A DNA stretch of 64,000 nucleotides from Novosphingobium sp. EMRT-2 (GCF_005145025.1 NZ_CP039695.1:2103501-2167500); one strand, 5' to 3'; shown: positions 26,110 to 35,412, counted from the first letter of the stretch. A program made the numbers and translations. The notes: generated by a model not told the origin, from the sequence alone.

Positions 26110-26696
26110 GACAGGCGCCCGAAGTGTCGGGCGGACGGCCGCAATCACCGCACAGGCGAAGCCTGAAGGCCGCACGCTCGCGTAGCGGACCCTTTACGGG
26201 TTGATGGCGACAGGCCATCCGTCCGACCAAGGATAGCGACTCAAAGAGCGGGGTGGTGCGCGCGGAGAACGGAGTTGGATGCCCCGACAGGGTGATTGTT
26301 CAGACCTATAGCGACTTCACCAGCGATCAACTGTGTCGAACGAGGCCAAGAGGTTGCGTTTGCGGAAACCGTAGGCGCGATCTGCGCCGGTTTTCTGCTT
26401 GGCGTCTTGGTGCTTCCCGGATGAGGCGCCCGCCGGGGCCAAGTGCGCAAATCAGCAGCCGACCCAGGAAGAAGGCATTAGCTTTGGGCAATCGCGATCA
26501 CCTTGGCTGGGGCCATAGCGGAATCATGCCGAGCAAATCAGGAATGGGAACGGATGTGGGGAGCCCCTCTTCACTTCGCACACGGGATCACACGCAACGG
26601 GCGATATGCCAGAACGGCCGGGCTTTACCTACGTCCATGTCGGGCAATCGCCGGTGGCAGGAGGCCGCTCCCATCGGGTGACAGGTTTGGCGGCGC

Positions 26697-27638
26697 TTAC
26701 GCGCCGCCACGCTGCCGAAAGTCCCAGACCTTGATGCCCATAGCCTTGGCCTTGTCGCGGATGTTGTCCTGAATGCCGGTGCCGGGAAAGACGACGAGAC
26801 CCTTCGGCATCGTTTCAAGCACATCGTCATTGCGCTTGAACGGCGCGGCCCGCTTGTGCTTGTCCCAATCGGGCTCGAAGGGGACGCTCGGGACGCCGCG
26901 ATTGTCCGCCCACAGGACGGAGATGTGCTCGCCGCCGGTGCCGGTCGCGCCATGCAGCAGCACCATGTCGGGGAACTTCGCCTTGATCCGGTCCAGCGTC
27001 GCGAAGATGAAATTGACATCGTTGAACGCCGGACCCGAGGAGACCGCAATGCGGGTGCCGGGCGGCATGAGCACCTGCTTGTCGGCCCATTTGCGCGCAT
27101 TGATGAAGTCGCGGCTGGAGATAACCGCCGAGGTGAGCGCCTTGCGGTTGACCTTCGAGCCGGAGCGCGGCGTCCAGGCTTTGCGGATATGGATGCGGTA
27201 GTGATCGGCGCAGGCGTCGCGGAAGAACTCCATCGCGTCCCGGCGCTCGATCATGGTCGCGCCCTCGCGCAGCAGCCGCTCCAGCTCGACCGACTTCACC
27301 TCGGAGCCATCCTGTTCGCGCTGGCTGCGCTTCTGGGCGAACTCGTTGTCGTCCAACTCGCGCTCGATCCGTTCGCCGGCGCGCTGGAAGACGTTGGTGA
27401 TGTTCCAGAGCAGATCTTCAAGATCGGGTTCGAGCCGCGTGTCGATCAGGCACGAAACCATCGCGTCGAAGATGTCGGCGACTGCACCCTCGGCCGAGCG
27501 GGAGTCGGGGAGCGGGCGCTGGTCGGGCTCGTCCTCGAAGGGCCGGTATCCGTAAAGGGCCATCTCCTGAAGCAAGTACGCGGTGGGGGATTCCTCGTGC
27601 TCGGGTTCATGGTCGGGAAGCGGATTGTCGGTTGTCAT
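26697..27638 (-). CDS. DUF2493 (YspA-type SLOG) protein
   Basis: The 313-aa product has an acidic helical N-terminal half (LYGYRPFEDEPDQRPL, then long charged helices). The C-terminal Rossmann-like DUF2493 domain has TRIAVSSGPAFNDVNFIFATLD, MVLLHGATGTGGEHI and GLVVFPGTGIQDNIRDKAKAMGIKVW near residues 275-305. SLOG domains bind nucleotide or ADP-ribose-like ligands. This form is common on Trb-type ICEs, but its job is unknown. The start at 27638 is chosen because upstream sequence has only out-of-character composition and a large palindrome. Confidence 0.85.
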   Translation of the reverse strand: MTTDNPLPDHEPEHEESPTAYLLQEMALYGYRPFEDEPDQRPLPDSRSAEGAVADIFDAMVSCLIDTRLEPDLEDLLWNITNVFQRAGERIERELDDNEFAQKRSQREQDGSEVKSVELERLLREGATMIERRDAMEFFRDACADHYRIHIRKAWTPRSGSKVNRKALTSAVISSRDFINARKWADKQVLMPPGTRIAVSSGPAFNDVNFIFATLDRIKAKFPDMVLLHGATGTGGEHISVLWADNRGVPSVPFEPDWDKHKRAAPFKRNDDVLETMPKGLVVFPGTGIQDNIRDKAKAMGIKVWDFRQRGGA

Positions 27639-27988
27639 GGCGACGCCTCTCATCGGTTGACCGCGCCCTCCGCGGCCTTCGCAGGCGTCGAAAGACGGCG
27701 GGCGAACCGGGCCTGCACCGCCAACCCCGCCCCTCGCGGGGTGGCGGCCAAGCGCAGCGCCGGACGGCAGGGCGGCGGCTAATTTGTTTCGCGATGCAAA
27801 GCGGCCGCTCGCGGCCGCGGCGGAAATTAGCCGCCGAACGCCGTTGCCGGGCCGGGGCGGCTGTCGTCCCGAACGCCTCTCAAGAAGGCAGCAAGGGCGC
27901 GGGCCTCTCCGATGATCGCAAGCGTCACCGCAACCGGCAGGCCGGACCTTGCCGAACCCCGAGCCGAAGCCCACGCCGCCTTTCCGGC
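27639..27988. other. Structured non-coding gap between toprim and DUF2493 genes
   Basis: 350 bp without a gene. It holds a hairpin CCCCGC-CCCTC-GCGGGG (near 27725-27741) and the nested palindrome at 27773-27836. It serves as leader for the DUF2493 gene on the - strand. Confidence 0.55.
27773..27836. repeat. Nested palindrome with 13-bp outer arms and 8-bp inner arms
   Basis: The outer arms CGGCGGCTAATTT (27773-27785) and AAATTAGCCGCCG (27824-27836) are exact complements. The inner arms GCGGCCGC repeat around TC (27801-27818). The AT-rich shoulder inside a GC-rich region is unusual. It may be a terminator, attenuator or protein-binding site. Confidence 0.7.
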
Positions 27989-29056
27989 TCAGCCGGGCAT
28001 GGCCAGGAAACGGCCCGCATCCTCGGGGACGAGCTGCCCCGCCAGCGCCGCCGCCATCCGCTCGGCCCCGACCAGGCGCAGATCCTCGTTGAAATCGCCG
28101 AGCATGGGCGAGAGCGGCACGACCTCGATCCCGGCCCCGGAAGCCCGCTCGGTCAACCTCGCCAACGCAGCGTCGCCGGCCGGATCGTCGTCGCGGCCGA
28201 CATAGAGGCGTCGGAGCGCGGACGGGAACAGGATGGCTCCAAGGTGGGGCGAGGACAGCGCGGCGATCATGGGCATGGCGGGCATGACCTGACGCAGCGA
28301 CAGGATGGTCTCGATGCCTTCGCCGGCCGCCATCACCGCATCCGGTCTGCCGAAGCGGACACCGTGCCCAAGAAGGAAACCCATCGCGCGCCGAGGCGTG
28401 ACCACCGGCGCCTTGGTCGATGTGGCAGGGTCGAGCCAGGTGCGATGAACGCCGGTGATCGCGCCGCCCTCATCGGTGACGGCGGCGATCATGGCAGGCC
28501 ATGCGCGGCGGGTTCCGGGCAAGTCCTTCCGCGACGGGGTGTAGTAGCAGCGCGGGTGGAAACGGAGCGGATCGTCTGCCCGCAGGGCCGTGATCGCGCG
28601 TCCCCGCAGATAGGCTTGAGCGAGCGATCCACGGACAGGCCCGGACGCGGCGAACAGGCGCTTGGCGGCCTGCGGCGAGCCGGTGGGCGCGTTCGGCTCA
28701 CGCGCATGGCCGGGACCATCGGCGCAAGGCTCGGGATGCGGCAGGCTGAGGAAGCTGCGCGCCTCGTCCAGCGTGTCGCGGAGCTGCGAATGGCCGCAGG
28801 CGAGCGCGATGATGTCGAGCAGGTCGCCATGCTCGCCGGTCGCGGCATCGGTCCATTTGCCGGCCGCGCCCCGGCCATCCTCCGAGCCGGACAGCCGCAC
28901 ATAGAGGCTGCGCCCCGGCGTGTTGTGGGCATCGCCGACCAGCCAATAGCGGCCTTCGCGATGCCCCTTCGACAGGTAATGACGGCAAACCGCCTCGGCC
29001 CGATCGCCGAGACGGTTTGCGAGTTCGCCTGCCTGATCCGACAGCCGGCCCATCAC
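27989..29056 (-). CDS. Toprim-domain protein (DUF7146, primase-like)
   Basis: The 355-aa product has an N-terminal DUF7146-type region with CRHYLSKGHREGRYWLVGD. A toprim part carries the Glu in AAGEGIETILSL near residue 243 and the DxD-like VGRDDDPAGDAAL near 284. This family is a primase-related toprim group on phages and conjugative elements, usually next to a strawberry-notch helicase, as here. It may prime or process element DNA after entry. The start overlaps the helicase stop by ATGA, so the two are coupled. Confidence 0.85.
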   Translation of the reverse strand: MMGRLSDQAGELANRLGDRAEAVCRHYLSKGHREGRYWLVGDAHNTPGRSLYVRLSGSEDGRGAAGKWTDAATGEHGDLLDIIALACGHSQLRDTLDEARSFLSLPHPEPCADGPGHAREPNAPTGSPQAAKRLFAASGPVRGSLAQAYLRGRAITALRADDPLRFHPRCYYTPSRKDLPGTRRAWPAMIAAVTDEGGAITGVHRTWLDPATSTKAPVVTPRRAMGFLLGHGVRFGRPDAVMAAGEGIETILSLRQVMPAMPMIAALSSPHLGAILFPSALRRLYVGRDDDPAGDAALARLTERASGAGIEVVPLSPMLGDFNEDLRLVGAERMAAALAGQLVPEDAGRFLAMPG

Positions 29057-32000
29057 GCGACCGCCCGGTCGGCGATGCGCTGGAGCGGCCAGCGATCCAT
29101 CAGGCGCTTCAGCACGGCCACGCCGACGGCATCGACGGGGACGAACATCCTGAGCGACCAGGAGATGATCTCATGGAACAGGCCGTAGGCGGTCAGCCGC
29201 TCGCGCATGGCGTCGGTGAAGCCGGTCAGCTCGATCCGGTAGGCGTTCATCACGCGCACGCGGCGAAGCTGGAGACCTTCAGCGAGGTCGAGCACGGTGC
29301 GCCCGTCCATCAGCGCGGCGAAGGCGGCTTGCGGGTCGAGGCTCGGCCCATCGTCATTGGCGGTCGCCGTCGCCACCCAGGCGGGCGACACCCGGCGGCC
29401 GACGATCCGCTCGCCATCATCGGTCTGGAGCCGATAGACGCGCGTGGATTCGTTCGGCAGGCGCTTCCAGATCGGGAGCAGCAGGCCCGTGACGATGTGC
29501 ATGGTGCTGGTGGCGAACTCCGGCACCTCGGCCAGTTCCGCCTCCCAGGCGCGGGCGAAGTCCGCCCGGCTCGCCTCGCGCCATTGCGTCTGCGCCATCG
29601 CCTCCAGCGGCATCGGCGTCGATTCCATCGGCCGGACCAGCCGCACGCGGCGTTCGACGCTGCCGTCGTCGAGCAAAGCGCCCTTCGTCGGTATCTGCAC
29701 GGCCGCACGGCCCGATTGTGCGTTGACCAGCAGGACCGCGCGCGGGTCCGACAGCCGGTCGAGCGCGTCGTCCAGTGTGAGGGGCCGATTGCGGTCTTTG
29801 CGTTCCATCGTCAGCAACCTCGTCTCCGCCGTGGTGCCCGGATGGGTATAGATGGTGCTCCGCTCGGCGATCGTGAAGCTCTCGGCCTGGAGCGTCTCCA
29901 GTCCCAGCTCGTAGGTTCCCGACGCGACGGCGCCCTCGATGCGGGCGGTCAGCAAGTCCTCGAACGCGGTGAACAGGACATTCTGCAAGTCGATGGTGAG
30001 CGCCAGCATCCGGTTGAGGAAAGTGGTGATCGGCGGCAGCTCGTCCTTGAGGCCGGTGTCGTCGCGCAGGCTGAGACCCGTCGCCTCCTCAAAGGCGAGC
30101 AGCGAACATCCCTCGACCTTGCCCGCATAGAGCAGGCGATAAAGCTGGCGCAGCGCATCGCGCGCATATTGCGATTCCAGATTATCCTCCGGCCGGAACA
30201 GCCCCTGGCCGCCGGTCTGGCGCTGGCCGCGCGTGATCGCGCCCAGCGTGTCGAGCCGGCGTGCGATGGTCGAGATGAAGCGCTTTTGCGCCTTCACGTC
30301 GGTCGTAACCGGCCGGAACAGCGGCGGCTGCTTCTGATTGGTGCGGTTGGTGCGGCCGAAGCCCTGGATGGCGTTGTCGGCCTTCCAGCCCGCTTCCAGA
30401 AGATAGTGGACACGCAGCCGCTGGTTCCTCGCGCCGAGGTCGGCGTGATAACTGCGGCCAGTTCCCCCCGCGTCGGAGAAGATCAGGATGCGCTTGGCGT
30501 CGCTCTGGAAGGCGTCGGTCTCGCCGACATTGGCCGAACCCGGCCGGCTCTCGACGACATAGCGGTCGATCCCGTCCGATCCGCGCCGCTTGACGATCCG
30601 CCGCGAACGGCCCGTCACCTCAGCAACCATATCGGTCCCGAAGTGGTGGAGAATCTGGTCGAGCGCGGCCGGCACCGGCGCCAGCGAAGCCAGATGCTCG
30701 ATCAGTCGGTCCCGGCGGGCGGCCGCCTCGCGGGACTCGACCGGATTGCCATCCGGGTCGGTGACGGGCCGGGACGACAGATTGCCCTCGCTGTCGGTGA
30801 ACGGCTCGTAGAGCTGCACCGGGAAGCTGTGTTCGAGGTAGGACAGGACATATTCGCGGGGTGTCACGTCCACGCGAACGTCGTCCCATTCCTCGGTCGG
30901 GATGTCGGCCAGCCGGCGTTCCTGCAATGCCTCGCCGGTCGAGACGATCTGGACGACGGCGCTGTGGCCGGCCGCCAGGTCACGCTCGATGCTGGCGATC
31001 AGCGAAGGCGTCTGCATCGCCGTGATGAGGTGATTGAAGAAGCGCTGCTTGGCCGATTCGAAGGCGCTGCGTGCCGCCGACTTGGCCTGGGCGTTGAGCG
31101 TGCGGGTCGCGCCGGTGATGTTGGCGGCCTGCATCGCCGCGTCCAGATTGTTGTGAATGATCTGGAACGCGCCCGCATAGGCGTCGTAGATGCCGATCTG
31201 CGCTCGCGTCAGCGCATGTTCGAGCATCTCATACTCAACGCCGTCGAAGGACAGCGAGCGGGCGGAATAGAGGCCGAGCGCCTTGAGGTCGCGGGCCAGC
31301 ACCTCCATCGCCGCGACGCCGCCGTCCTCGATCGCCGCGATGAACTCGCTGCGCGTGGCGAAGGGGAAATCCTCGCCGCCCCACAGGCCGAGGCGCTGGG
31401 CATAAGCGAGATTCTGCACGGTGGTCGCGCCGGTGGCCGAGACATAGACGACGCGGGCATCGGGTAGCGCGTGCTGGAGCCGAAGCCCGGCGCGGCCCTG
31501 CTGCGAGGGCGCCTGCTCGCCGCGATCGCTGGTGCCGCCGGCCGCGTTCGCCATCGCGTGCGCCTCGTCGAAGACGATCACGCCGTCGAAGTCCGCGCCC
31601 AGCCAGTCGACGATCTGCTGCACGCGGCTCGCCTTCGCGCCGCGTTCCTGCGACCGCAGGGTGGCGTAAGTGGCGAACAGGACGCCCTCATCCAGCGTGA
31701 TCGCCGTGCCCTGCCGGAAGCGGGAGAGCGGCGTCACCAGCAGGCGCTCCTGGCCGAGCGCCTCCCAATCGCGCATGGCGTCCTGATGCAGGGTCTCGGA
31801 ACGGCTGATCCAGACGGCGCGGCGGCGGCCTTTCAGCCAGTTGTCGAGGATGATGCCCGCGACCTGGCGGCCCTTGCCCGCGCCGGTGCCGTCGCCGAGG
31901 AACCAGCCCCTACGGAAGCGCACGGCTTTCTCAGCATCGTCCGGCGCGGCGGTGACGCCATCCCAGCTATCATCGACCGTCCACGCTCCGGCGAGATGGC

Positions 32001-33417
32001 CGCCATGCGCCTCGCCCGCGAGGATCACGGATTCGAGCTGGGCGTCCGACAGGATGCTGTCGGTGACGAGGTTCGCCGGCAAGGTCGGCCGATAGCTCGG
32101 CTTGGGCGGCGAGACCGACGCCATCGCCGCCGATTGGACCAGCGGCGTCGGATGAGGCTTGGCGCCGTCGATGCGCAGCGACTGGAGCGCATAGGGCTCG
32201 TAGATCGCATCGGTCAGACGGCCGGCTTCGGCGGGCGTCCAGTCAATTGCCTCATAGGCCAGCTCCGCCGCCTCCGGCAGTACGATGGGCGCGGGCGTGG
32301 CTGGCCTGGCATGGCGGCGGACGGCGGGCTTCGCCGACATCGCCCGCATGGCGACGGGCAGCGCCACCGGCATGGCGGGCGGCGGCGCGTCGGGGCCGGA
32401 CCCACGCGGAGGCACATGGTCGAGCACCCAACCGAGCAGGGTCGCGGTGTCGGGCGCAACACCCGGCGAGGCCGGGAAGACGGAAGGATCATCGGCGGGA
32501 ACGCGCTCGATGACGGTCAGGCGCGTGTCGATGGTCGTGCCGTGCTTGGCATAGACGCGGCCGTCGATCGCAGCGGAAAACAGGACGCGCCCGCGCTCCT
32601 GAAGCCCGATGAAGCTGTCGGTCCAGGTGGAATTGTCGGGCGCGCAGCTCGCCCCGGTGATCGCGATCAGGCGGCCGCCCTCGGCGAGCCGGGCCAGCGC
32701 CGACCCGATATGGCGCAGCGCCGCGTCCTTCATCGTGCGATCGACATGGGCGACGGCCGAGAAAGGCGGGTTCATCACCACCACGCTCGGCACGATGTCG
32801 GCGCGCAGATAGTCATGGATATGCGCGGCGTCGTGGCGGGTGACGGGGCAATCGGCGAAAAGCCCCGCGAGCATCTCGGCGCGGATCTCGGCCAGCTCGT
32901 TGAGAACGAGGCTGCCCCCGCGCGTCTCAGCCTGGACCGCGAGGAGCCCGGTGCCGGCGGAGGGTTCGAGCACCAGATCGCCCGGCCCGATCGCGGCCGC
33001 GACAGTGGCGACGAAGCCCAGCCCGGCCGGGGTCGAGAATTGCTGGTACGCTTGGCTGGTCTCGGAGCGGCGCGTATGGGTGGGGAGCAGCGCCGCCACC
33101 TTCTCGATCATCGCCAGCGCGGCGAGCGGCGAGGCGGATTTACGCAGGACCGGGCCGCCATATTTACGCAGGAACAGAACCTGCGCGGCTTCGCAGGCGT
33201 CGTAGGCGGTCTTCCAGTCCCAGGCGCCATCGGCGTCCGAGCCGCCAAAAGCGGTCTCCATCGCCGAGCGCAGGGCGCGCGCGTCGATGGCGCGGCCCCG
33301 TTCGAGGTCGGGCAGGATGAGCGCGGCGGCGGCAAGGATGGACCGGGCGGTCGCGGCGAAACCGGGCGCGACGGGAAACGGCGCCGCCGAACGGGCAGCG
33401 GGAGCAGCAAGAGTCAT
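29053..33417 (-). CDS. Methyltransferase / strawberry-notch helicase fusion
   Basis: The 1454-aa product is a fusion. The N-terminal part has adenine-methyltransferase motifs: EPSAGTG near residue 150 and NPPF near 216. The central strawberry-notch helicase has Walker A GTGAGKG near 507, a DEAH box VIVFDEAHAM near 614, and a late arginine-finger-like GFGRTNRTNQ near 1018. A C-terminal domain of about 400 residues has no assignable motif. Such polyvalent proteins travel with phages and conjugative elements and have been proposed, like P1 DarB, to protect or process incoming DNA. The start at 33417 is preferred because it follows the conserved leader. Enzyme activities are inferred. Confidence 0.87.
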   Translation of the reverse strand: MTLAAPAARSAAPFPVAPGFAATARSILAAAALILPDLERGRAIDARALRSAMETAFGGSDADGAWDWKTAYDACEAAQVLFLRKYGGPVLRKSASPLAALAMIEKVAALLPTHTRRSETSQAYQQFSTPAGLGFVATVAAAIGPGDLVLEPSAGTGLLAVQAETRGGSLVLNELAEIRAEMLAGLFADCPVTRHDAAHIHDYLRADIVPSVVVMNPPFSAVAHVDRTMKDAALRHIGSALARLAEGGRLIAITGASCAPDNSTWTDSFIGLQERGRVLFSAAIDGRVYAKHGTTIDTRLTVIERVPADDPSVFPASPGVAPDTATLLGWVLDHVPPRGSGPDAPPPAMPVALPVAMRAMSAKPAVRRHARPATPAPIVLPEAAELAYEAIDWTPAEAGRLTDAIYEPYALQSLRIDGAKPHPTPLVQSAAMASVSPPKPSYRPTLPANLVTDSILSDAQLESVILAGEAHGGHLAGAWTVDDSWDGVTAAPDDAEKAVRFRRGWFLGDGTGAGKGRQVAGIILDNWLKGRRRAVWISRSETLHQDAMRDWEALGQERLLVTPLSRFRQGTAITLDEGVLFATYATLRSQERGAKASRVQQIVDWLGADFDGVIVFDEAHAMANAAGGTSDRGEQAPSQQGRAGLRLQHALPDARVVYVSATGATTVQNLAYAQRLGLWGGEDFPFATRSEFIAAIEDGGVAAMEVLARDLKALGLYSARSLSFDGVEYEMLEHALTRAQIGIYDAYAGAFQIIHNNLDAAMQAANITGATRTLNAQAKSAARSAFESAKQRFFNHLITAMQTPSLIASIERDLAAGHSAVVQIVSTGEALQERRLADIPTEEWDDVRVDVTPREYVLSYLEHSFPVQLYEPFTDSEGNLSSRPVTDPDGNPVESREAAARRDRLIEHLASLAPVPAALDQILHHFGTDMVAEVTGRSRRIVKRRGSDGIDRYVVESRPGSANVGETDAFQSDAKRILIFSDAGGTGRSYHADLGARNQRLRVHYLLEAGWKADNAIQGFGRTNRTNQKQPPLFRPVTTDVKAQKRFISTIARRLDTLGAITRGQRQTGGQGLFRPEDNLESQYARDALRQLYRLLYAGKVEGCSLLAFEEATGLSLRDDTGLKDELPPITTFLNRMLALTIDLQNVLFTAFEDLLTARIEGAVASGTYELGLETLQAESFTIAERSTIYTHPGTTAETRLLTMERKDRNRPLTLDDALDRLSDPRAVLLVNAQSGRAAVQIPTKGALLDDGSVERRVRLVRPMESTPMPLEAMAQTQWREASRADFARAWEAELAEVPEFATSTMHIVTGLLLPIWKRLPNESTRVYRLQTDDGERIVGRRVSPAWVATATANDDGPSLDPQAAFAALMDGRTVLDLAEGLQLRRVRVMNAYRIELTGFTDAMRERLTAYGLFHEIISWSLRMFVPVDAVGVAVLKRLMDRWPLQRIADRAVA

Positions 33418-33514
33418 GGCGAATGTCCTTGAGGAGAGCCGGGAGGGAATGGGCCACCGGACGCTCTCTCTCGATCCGGCCGACCCGCCCGTTCCCGGTC
33501 CGCCTCTCACTCTC
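33418..33514 (-). promoter_or_regulatory. Conserved 5' leader, copy A (before the helicase fusion)
   Basis: On the coding strand it has GAGAGTGAGAG (33514-33504), then GGCCGGATCGAGAGAGAGC, then AGGAC-type ribosome site sequence and the ATG. Similar leaders stand before three more genes at 34994, 37609 and 38624. The role is unknown; it may be a regulator site or mRNA leader. Confidence 0.6.
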
Positions 33515-33592
33515 TTGCAGTCGCGTGCGGTCAGAACACATCGGACACGCCGATCACCGCGCCGCGACGAATCCGGTCTCCAATCGCCGGAC

Positions 33593-33630
33593 AAAAAAAG
33601 AGCCCGTCCCCGGCCGAAGCGGGGACGGGC
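33593..33630 (-). terminator. Rho-independent terminator after the DUF7007 gene
   Basis: On the - strand: GCCCGTCCCCG, a 7-base loop, CGGGGACGGGC, then TCTTTTTTT. It ends the 34993-33642 transcript 12 bases past the DUF7007 stop and insulates the helicase leader. Confidence 0.9.
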
Positions 33631-33641
33631 CATGCTGAAGG

Positions 33642-34472
33642 TCAGGTATCGGGAGCGATCGGCAGCGCCCAGGTCTCGTGCCGGGCTTCGTCGATGACGA
33701 ACCCATGCGGGCCGGGAGAATATTCCGCCGCGGGCACGAGAAAGCCGCGCAACGGCCTCCGTTCACGCTTGCCGCCGAGCGCCGCGACGCACTCCACGAA
33801 CCCCGGCGAAGTCTGCGACCGGCTGGCCGAGACGACGATCCAGTCCTGGGCGTGGGCCTCCTCGAACAGGCGACGATCGTTCGAGAAGGATTCGCCCGGC
33901 GCGAGGGGCCGGCCGTGGACGGCTTCCCAGCGTTGGGGATAGGTATCGCGCAGGGTCTTCTCGGCGATGCGGCGCTCGTAGGCGGTGAACAGTTCGGGAA
34001 AGCCGCACGCGACCATCGCCCAATCGCAATCCTCCTCATACCAGCCACCCTCGATGCGAAGCGCGGCGGGCATCGCCGCGTTGCGGGCGTCATCGAGATT
34101 GAAGCCGCCATGGCTGGCGGTGACATGGAAGACGACGCCCTCGGCATAGACCGAGCCGCCCTGCGACGCGCCCCAGGGACTCCAGCGATCGGATGCCCGG
34201 TGCTGCCGGTCGAGCGCGATCATCTCGCGCCGATGCTCGACCTGCTCCGCGACGAGCGCCCGAAACTCCGCTTCGTCGGCGATCGCGTCGCCGAAGCCGG
34301 AGAAGTCGGCCCGCCGCCACTCGGCGATGGGCCGGTTGATCCGCCAGGCGCTCGCGAGGCGGAAGCCATCGTCGACCGGCAGCGCGAGATAGGCGTTGTC
34401 GCCGACCTGCGCCGCGAGATACTGATCGGCGGTGCGGCCATAGACGGCTTCGATCGGAGCGGCGGCGTTCAT
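33642..34472 (-). CDS. DUF7007 domain protein
   Basis: The 276-aa product has the central motif VVFHVTASHGGFNLDDARNAAMP followed by GGWYEEDCDWAMVACGFPELF, typical of the DUF7007 family seen on alphaproteobacterial ICEs and plasmids. The conserved His, Asp, Cys and Trp residues suggest an enzymatic or binding pocket, but no activity is known. It overlaps the upstream gene by 4 bases and ends just before a strong terminator, so the two form a small operon. Confidence 0.82.
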   Translation of the reverse strand: MNAAAPIEAVYGRTADQYLAAQVGDNAYLALPVDDGFRLASAWRINRPIAEWRRADFSGFGDAIADEAEFRALVAEQVEHRREMIALDRQHRASDRWSPWGASQGGSVYAEGVVFHVTASHGGFNLDDARNAAMPAALRIEGGWYEEDCDWAMVACGFPELFTAYERRIAEKTLRDTYPQRWEAVHGRPLAPGESFSNDRRLFEEAHAQDWIVVSASRSQTSPGFVECVAALGGKRERRPLRGFLVPAAEYSPGPHGFVIDEARHETWALPIAPDT

Positions 34473-34993
34473 GCCGCCCTCCCGACCGGGATGGCGCCGG
34501 CTTCATCGTCGCCGACGATCTCGGCGATGGGATCGCAATAGCGGTTCTTTGCCATCCAAGCCTCCGCCTCGGCCATGTCGGACGCAAGGCGATGCAGTTC
34601 GGCGCCGCCCTTGCGGCGCGAGAGAACGCGGACCATTCCAGGCTTCGGCAGGTCGATGATCTCGAAGCGCAGGAACGTCGTGACATCGAAGACATGGTTG
34701 ACCACGAGGATGACCGTGCCCTCGGACCCATAGGCCCCGTCGCGAAGCGTGATCGTTGCGGGATAGAGGAAACTGCCCGACCAGGGGGCGGTCTTCGCGT
34801 TGAGGCGGCCGACGCCATTGAAGCGTTGCCAGGTCCGCAATTTGCGGGTGAAGCGTTCCGGCGGCCTTGGCGTCCCGTCGAAATAGCGCAGGGTCGCGCC
34901 CAACGGAACGCGATCATAGACGGCATTGCCGTCAAGCGGGGGCGCAGCGGATGCGCCCGCCGGAGCGGCGGGAACGGTGGCGGAATATGTCAT
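34469..34993 (-). CDS. Conserved hypothetical ICE protein
   Basis: The 174-aa product contains YDRVPLGATLRYFDGTPRPPERF, NGVGRLNAKTAPWSGSFLYP and ILVVNHVFDVTTFLRFEI. It looks like a soluble, beta-rich protein with a helical end. I do not recognise a named family, but the sequence is well formed and its start lies after a copy of the conserved leader. It is translationally coupled to the DUF7007 gene, which suggests a joint function. Confidence 0.78.
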   Translation of the reverse strand: MTYSATVPAAPAGASAAPPLDGNAVYDRVPLGATLRYFDGTPRPPERFTRKLRTWQRFNGVGRLNAKTAPWSGSFLYPATITLRDGAYGSEGTVILVVNHVFDVTTFLRFEIIDLPKPGMVRVLSRRKGGAELHRLASDMAEAEAWMAKNRYCDPIAEIVGDDEAGAIPVGRAA

Positions 34994-35075
34994 GGCGGTT
35001 CTCCGGGAGAGCGGGAAAGGAGCGAGCCGTCCGGCGCTCTCTCTCCATCCGGCCGGCTCACCCGGCCCCCGGCTT
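34994..35075 (-). promoter_or_regulatory. Conserved 5' leader, copy B (degenerate)
   Basis: It shares with copy A the block CGCTCTCTCTC-ATCCGGCCG (plus-strand reading, from about 35035) and a CGGGAGAG-type ribosome region. The distal GAGAGTGAGAG core is not intact (GGGCTCTGG remains near 35080). Confidence 0.5.
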
Positions 35076-35124
35076 TCCTCGGGCTCTGGCCGCCGGCCCC
35101 GTTATGGGACCGGCGGCGCGCGGC

Positions 35125-35319
35125 TCAGTCGGTGAGCTTGCCGGCCGCGATGTCGGCGATCCATTCGGCGGCCTCGTCGAAATCGGCGTCGCCGTCGTCG
35201 ACCTGCCGCGCCAGCGCGACGGCGCCCGATCGGCCGAGCTGGCCGAGACGCTGAATGGCGGCGAGCAGAACGGGCGCGAGCGCCTCGGCGTCCGCCAGGG
35301 CGATATCGTCGATCTTCAT
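35125..35319 (-). CDS. Hypothetical 64-aa protein
   Basis: A small acidic, helical protein: MKIDDIALADAEALAPVLLAAIQ, then LGRSGAVALARQVDDGDADFDEAAEWIADIA. It is preceded by AGGAGAAT (ribosome-site like) and lies between two terminators and the leader of the next operon, so it is probably a separate short transcript or read-through from parB. No family recognised. Confidence 0.65.
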   Translation of the reverse strand: MKIDDIALADAEALAPVLLAAIQRLGQLGRSGAVALARQVDDGDADFDEAAEWIADIAAGKLTD

Positions 35320-35378
35320 GGGATTCTCCTATGTTGGAATTGGAAGCCGCTGGCCGGAAGTGGCCCGGCGGCCATGCG

Positions 35379-35403
35379 AAAAGGCCCGGCGCTCGGCCGG
35401 GCC
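35379..35403 (-). terminator. Rho-independent terminator, second of a pair
   Basis: On the - strand GGCCCGG, short loop, CCGGGCC, then TTTT. It lies between the parB gene and the 64-aa gene, 10 bases after the first terminator. Confidence 0.75.
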
Positions 35404-35412
35404 ATTGGGCGC

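Larger units (their letters stand above)
25007..26696. other. Mostly non-coding accessory stretch between ssb and the DUF2493 gene
   Basis: Only one small gene (25900-26067) is supportable here. Other open frames on both strands (for example 25319-25834 on the - strand) lack family resemblance, good starts or ribosome sites. The region has several hairpins: GAGGGAC-type just upstream of ssb (near 25045), 26089-26109, and GGCGGCGC-TTAC-GCGCCGCC over the DUF2493 stop (26689-26708). It looks like long leaders plus decayed sequence. Confidence 0.5.

Noticed and set aside
29017..31467. 816-codon + strand frame opposite the helicase fusion
   Set aside because: Same reason: antisense shadow of a gene with clear helicase motifs.
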